Positions 12,706 to 16,214 of a DNA stretch of 16,214 nucleotides are shown in pieces; position 1 is the first letter of the stretch, and every line of letters begins with the position of its first letter. The translations under genes and the position numbers were made by a program. The DNA is from Candidatus Bathyarchaeota archaeon (lineage in GTDB: Archaea; Thermoproteota; Bathyarchaeia; Bathyarchaeales; Bathyarchaeaceae): contig JACUTO010000021.1 in the NCBI GenBank assembly GCA_014859755.1, positions 1 to 16,214 on the forward strand, in the 5' to 3' direction. The notes below the pieces were generated by a model. It did no database searches. It was not told where the DNA came from and worked only from the letters and a program-made list of their open reading frames with translations.

Positions 12706-14916
12706 GTGCCAAAGTTTAGACAAACAAGCGAAATCATCAAACTCATGACCAAAAAACAGGACATCCGAGACATAGGCATAATCGCCCACATAGACCATGG
12801 AAAAACAACCATGACGGATTCCCTCCTAGCAGAAGCAGGTCTCCTATCACCAAAAATAGCGGGCGAAGCAAGAGCCCTGGACTATCTTGAGGAGGAGCAG
12901 AAAAGAGGCATCACCATAAAAACAGCCAACATATCCCTCCTCTACGAAGTAGGGGGCACACCATACGTCGTCAACCTCATAGACACCCCTGGGCACGTAG
13001 ACTTCACAGGCAAGGTAACACGCGCCCTAAGAGCCATCGACGGAGCCGTCGTAGTCATAGACGCAGTTGAAGAAGTCATGGTTCAAACAGAAACCGTGAC
13101 AAGACAAGCTTTAGAAGAAAGAGTTAGACCCGTCCTCTTCATCAACAAAGTCGACCGCCTAATCAGAGAACTAAAACTCAGCTCAGACCAGGTGCAGAGC
13201 AAGCTTCTCCGAATAATCCGCGACTTCAACAACCTGATAGACCTGTACGGAGAACCGGAACAAAGAGAAAAATGGAGAGTCGACCCAGCCAAGGGAACAG
13301 TTGCCTTCGGCTCCGCCCTTCACAGATGGGGTTTCACCGTTGACCTCGCGCAGCAGAAAGGGATAAAATTCAGCGATGTTGTAGAGGCGTATCAAAAAGG
13401 ACGTTGGCAAGAACTTCAAAAAACGATTCCACTCCATGACGCTATATTGAGCATGGTCGTCAAAAATCTTCCAAACCCCGTAGAAGCCCAAAAATACAGA
13501 GTCCCCAAAATCTGGAAAGGTGAACTAGAATCTGAAATAGGACAAGCTATGCTTAAATGCGATGAGAACGGCCCCACCGTGATATGTTTAACATCCGCCC
13601 ATATAGACCCCCACGCAGGCCTTGTCGCCACGGGACGCACGTTTTCAGGATCCGTCCGAGAAGGGGATCGGGTTTACTTGGTGGGAGCCAAGAAGGATTA
13701 TCGGGTTCAACAGGTCTCTATGTATATGGGTGCCTTTAGAGAGGTTGTGGATCGTATAGTCGCCGGAAACATATCGGCGCTTCTAGGTTTAGATCTTGCC
13801 AGAGCCGGCGAAACCCTTGTCGATGTCGCACATAAAGACTCAATGATCCCTTTTGAAAGCATAAAATACGTCTCTGAACCAGTTATCACCATCGCCATAG
13901 AACCCAAACACCCAAGGGATCTACCGCGCCTTGTAGACATCATGCAACGCTTAGCAATCGATGACCCTAACCTAGTAACTACCATAAACAAGGAAACTGG
14001 TGAATATCTCCTCAGCGGAATGGGTGAGCTTCACCTGGAAATTGCTGTTAAATTCCTCAAAGAATACGGAGGAGGACTAGAAATCACCACTTCTCGTCCC
14101 ATCGTCGTTTACAGAGAAAGCATTGCTGGACAAGGCGTGGTGGCAATGGCGAAGAGTCCCAACAAACACAACAGGTTCTGGATACAGGTGGAACCGCTGG
14201 AAGAGAAAGTTATTGAAATGATTGAAAAAGGAGATATCATGGAAGCGATGGGACGAAAACGAATAGGCACCGTGTTACATAAGGAAGCTGGATGGCCCAC
14301 CAAAGAAGCGAGAAACGTGTGGACTCTCGAAGAACATAAAAACATTCTAGTTGACCTGACAAAGGGCATCCAATTCCTTAGAGAAGCAAGAGAAATGATC
14401 AATGCAGGCTTCAGATGGGCTGCCCAAAACGGTCCACTTTGCGAAGAGCCCATGCGAGGAGTAAAGGTGAAGCTTATGGATGTCAAGTTGCATGAAGACC
14501 CTGTGCACCGTGGGCCAGCGCAGGTCATGCCTGCAACGAGGAGAGCTTTTCTCGGCTCGTTCCTAACAGCCGAACCCATCCTTCTTGAACCCGTATATAA
14601 AATCGGTGTTTCAGTTTCTCACCAATGGGTTGGAGAGGTAACGGGCATCATAACCCGCAAAAGAGGTAGAATAGTGGCTTCGGAACAGAAGGGCCCAGTA
14701 TCCATGATCAAGGGATTCATTCCAGTTGCTGAAACCTTTGGCCTATCCGCCGAAATGAGATCTGCAACCTCGGGCCATGCCTTCTGGCAAACCCAGTTTG
14801 ATCACTGGGAAAAAGTTCCTGAAAACATTGCGTTAACGGTTATAGAGGAAATACGCAAGAGACGAGGATTGTCTTCGGAAATACCTAGACCCAGCAAATT
14901 CATCGACGAAGTCTAA
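12706..14916 (+). CDS. Translation elongation factor 2 (EF-2)
   Basis: 736 residues from GTG 12706. This start is chosen because archaeal EF-2 begins close to the MPKFRQTSEIIKLM segment and AGAGGA sits ten bases upstream; ATG 12673 would add 11 residues. The GTPase motifs are AHIDHGKTT (27-35), KRGITIKTANISL (67-79), DTPGHVDF (94-101), NKVDR (148-152) and GSALHRWGF. Domain IV carries DPVHRGPAQVMP, with His601 as the diphthamide site. EF-2 catalyses ribosomal translocation with GTP. Length is normal for archaea. It is alone on its strand here, ending 18 bases before the convergent radical SAM gene. Confidence 0.96.
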   Translation: MPKFRQTSEIIKLMTKKQDIRDIGIIAHIDHGKTTMTDSLLAEAGLLSPKIAGEARALDYLEEEQKRGITIKTANISLLYEVGGTPYVVNLIDTPGHVDFTGKVTRALRAIDGAVVVIDAVEEVMVQTETVTRQALEERVRPVLFINKVDRLIRELKLSSDQVQSKLLRIIRDFNNLIDLYGEPEQREKWRVDPAKGTVAFGSALHRWGFTVDLAQQKGIKFSDVVEAYQKGRWQELQKTIPLHDAILSMVVKNLPNPVEAQKYRVPKIWKGELESEIGQAMLKCDENGPTVICLTSAHIDPHAGLVATGRTFSGSVREGDRVYLVGAKKDYRVQQVSMYMGAFREVVDRIVAGNISALLGLDLARAGETLVDVAHKDSMIPFESIKYVSEPVITIAIEPKHPRDLPRLVDIMQRLAIDDPNLVTTINKETGEYLLSGMGELHLEIAVKFLKEYGGGLEITTSRPIVVYRESIAGQGVVAMAKSPNKHNRFWIQVEPLEEKVIEMIEKGDIMEAMGRKRIGTVLHKEAGWPTKEARNVWTLEEHKNILVDLTKGIQFLREAREMINAGFRWAAQNGPLCEEPMRGVKVKLMDVKLHEDPVHRGPAQVMPATRRAFLGSFLTAEPILLEPVYKIGVSVSHQWVGEVTGIITRKRGRIVASEQKGPVSMIKGFIPVAETFGLSAEMRSATSGHAFWQTQFDHWEKVPENIALTVIEEIRKRRGLSSEIPRPSKFIDEV

Positions 14917-14934
14917 CACCTTGCGACGGCTAGA

Positions 14935-15819
14935 TTATCTAAAATAGGCGTTTAATAGGTTTCTGCAATACGTTGTGCCATCGCATAACACGGTGTTAAA
15001 CTGGGAAAAGCCTTCTCTGCAAGACGCGAAACCCAATTCGTGCTTTAATACGATTGGTCGTAGCTTTTCTAAAATCCGCCTTCTTCGTTCCTCGTGTAGA
15101 TATTTGTAGCCTATAATCCATTTTCCGTCAGCATAGAGCTGAAACAATCTCTTATAGACCACTGGATTCGTCTGCTTTAACGTAGAAAAGAATCCTCTCA
15201 CGGGTTTCATGGTTGCTATGGTTACTTGTTTCACGCCTATGTCTGCCAGCGTCGAGACCAGCCTTTCGAAATCCTTCTCGTCGTCGTTGATGGTTGGTGT
15301 GATGGGGTCTATTCTTGCCACTGCAGGTATGTCTTTGTCAGCTACCTTCTGTAGAGCGGAAATTCTGCGATCTGGAGATGGCGCATGTGGCTCAATGAAA
15401 CTTGCAATGTCTTCTCGCAGCGTTGTTACCGTTATCGACACAACTGTTGGAGTTTGCTTGAAAACATCCAAGTCTCGGGTAACAAGGTCTGATTTTGTAA
15501 CTATGAGAAGTGGGAAACGATGCTTCGCTAGGACTTCGGCGCATCTTCGCGTAATCTTATGTTCCCTTTCTAACGGTTGATACGGATCTGTGCAGTCGCT
15601 CATCATCACCGGAAGCTTGCGCTGAGTGTTCCTAGCCATATTTTTAATCTGGTCGAGCAACTTTAGGCGCGGCGAAGTTGGACCGACAAAGCTTGGAAAC
15701 TTGACTGCGTAGCAGTAGATGCAGGCGTGGGCGCAGCGTCCTAGGTAGGTGTTTAAATTATATTTTGGGAGGCATGTGCAGCATCCGATTCTTGGAGCGT
15801 TGAAGATTGGCAGTTTCAT
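14935..15819 (-). CDS. Radical SAM protein, SPL-like (COG1533) family
   Basis: 294 residues. The 4Fe-4S cluster motif CxxxCxxC is at Cys29, Cys33 and Cys36 in YLGRCAHACIYCYA, followed by the DCTDPYQPLEREHKITR segment (about 75-91) that marks the spore-photoproduct-lyase-like group of archaea and bacteria. Extra cysteines occur near the N-terminus (13, 14, 16) and the C-terminus (267, 279, 285), possibly holding a further cluster or metal. The reaction is unknown; members are often annotated as DNA repair photolyases on weak grounds, and I would not claim DNA repair. ATG 15819 has only a weak ribosome site (GAGAGA). Convergent with EF-2. Confidence 0.85.
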   Translation of the reverse strand: MKLPIFNAPRIGCCTCLPKYNLNTYLGRCAHACIYCYAVKFPSFVGPTSPRLKLLDQIKNMARNTQRKLPVMMSDCTDPYQPLEREHKITRRCAEVLAKHRFPLLIVTKSDLVTRDLDVFKQTPTVVSITVTTLREDIASFIEPHAPSPDRRISALQKVADKDIPAVARIDPITPTINDDEKDFERLVSTLADIGVKQVTIATMKPVRGFFSTLKQTNPVVYKRLFQLYADGKWIIGYKYLHEERRRRILEKLRPIVLKHELGFASCREGFSQFNTVLCDGTTYCRNLLNAYFR

Positions 15820-15882
15820 AGCATGTCTCTCTAGGCGTACGGTTGCCTTAATTTCTTTAGCCTCCCTTCTCTACTTTTTCTA

Positions 15883-15894
15883 TTAGCGCGCTAA
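15883..15894. repeat. Perfect 12-base palindrome between divergent genes
   Basis: TTAGCGCGCTAA is fully self-complementary and GC-rich at its centre in an otherwise AT-rich region between the radical SAM and CorA-like genes. It lies 64 bases before the radical SAM start and about 125 before the CorA start, beside a TTTATAGG box at 15904-15911. It may be an operator. Confidence 0.4.
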
Positions 15895-15960
15895 GAACAG
15901 AAGATTTATAGGAAACTTTGCTGTCATTGGGTTTTTTGAAGGCGTGAGGCAACGAGTCCC

Positions 15961-15970
15961 GATATAAATT
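15961..15970 (+). promoter_or_regulatory. Probable TATA box for the CorA-like gene
   Basis: GATATAAATT lies about 55 bases upstream of ATG 16019, implying initiation near 15991 and a leader of about 28 bases. Confidence 0.45.
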
Positions 15971-16018
15971 CGTGGCAGTTTCGAGTTTTCTATCGATGTT
16001 CAGTGGAATGAGTGCAAA

Positions 16019-16214
16019 ATGATATGGGCGTATACGCTTACAAAATTGAATGAGTTGCAGGCAAGAGATGCCGATTCTTTAAGTGAATTGCAAAGACTCG
16101 CCAAAGAGGCTAATTGGCTTTGGATAGACTGTATGGAGCCCGACGACAAAGAACTGGAGGTAATCTCCGGGTTGCTAAAAGAAACTGAATTCATAGGTGC
16201 CATTAGGAAGCGCC
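16019..16214 (+). CDS. CorA-like divalent metal transporter, N-terminus only
   Basis: 65 codons from ATG 16019 to the right edge, with no stop. The segment NWLWIDCMEPDDKEL followed by EVISGLLK is the typical N-terminal domain sequence of CorA family Mg/Co channels (the W-I-D-x-x-x-P-x-x-x-E-L pattern). The cytoplasmic domain senses metal, while the two membrane helices and the GMN motif would lie beyond the window, so the family call depends on this short part. The ribosome site is weak (GGAATGAG). A box A lies 55 bases upstream. It diverges from the radical SAM gene. Confidence 0.72.
   Translation, partial: MIWAYTLTKLNELQARDADSLSELQRLAKEANWLWIDCMEPDDKELEVISGLLKETEFIGAIRKR

Noticed and set aside
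14109..14579. Long antisense reading frame (156 codons) within EF-2
   Set aside because: It lies wholly opposite the conserved EF-2 domain IV region and has no independent coding features; it is a shadow of codon bias.
15996..16022. Eight-codon leader frame (ATG to TGA) whose stop overlaps the CorA-like start
   Set aside because: Such short frames arise often by chance, and no ribosome site precedes it.

Overview
The window looks like a chromosomal segment of an archaeon. Evidence is the archaeal EF-2 with its diphthamide-site histidine, prefoldin beta, an archaeal LSm/Sm protein, TATA-type (box A) promoters, purine-rich Shine-Dalgarno sites with many GTG/TTG starts, and a C/D-box guide RNA. 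Gene content and the EF-2 N-terminus suggest a TACK-type lineage, perhaps Bathyarchaeia; that placement is inference only. Most of the window is core metabolism and information processing. I saw no transposase, integrase, CRISPR array, rRNA or tRNA.

Layout: (1) 1-1255, minus strand: three small membrane proteins in a row. The first and third are paralogues of each other, and the first runs off the left edge. (2) 1348-3547, plus: a ribbon-helix-helix (RHH) regulator diverging from the membrane genes, then LSm, prefoldin beta, a small archaeal protein of probable DUF3194 type, and a DHH phosphoesterase, the last three tightly packed. (3) 3596-6064, plus: an ECF transporter energising module (two ATPases plus EcfT) with overlapping genes and no substrate-binding S component here. 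(4) 6164-6775, plus: a SIS-domain 6-phospho-3-hexuloisomerase with a probable leaderless promoter. (5) 6776-7501: a gene-poor gap that holds a 31-residue, extremely basic, acid-free mini-protein gene (minus) and a textbook C/D-box sRNA (plus). (6) 7502-12179, minus: a threonine operon read thrB - thrC - hom - ask, with genes overlapping or nearly touching. (7) 12373-12534, plus: a second, 53-residue RHH-like regulator. (8) 12706-14916, plus: EF-2. (9) 14935-15819, minus: a radical SAM protein of the SPL-like (COG1533) type. (10) 16019 to the right edge: the N-terminus of a CorA-like metal transporter.

The thr operon would carry aspartate to threonine except for the aspartate-semialdehyde dehydrogenase step, which is not encoded here. 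The ECF module should energise vitamin or metal uptake together with an S component encoded elsewhere. LSm, prefoldin, EF-2, the guide RNA and possibly the basic mini-protein relate to RNA, translation and protein folding. The most interesting items are the C/D-box sRNA, the tiny basic gene next to it, the two small RHH genes with palindromes in their upstream regions, and the paralogous membrane-protein cluster. I found no convincing sign of a new multi-gene system.
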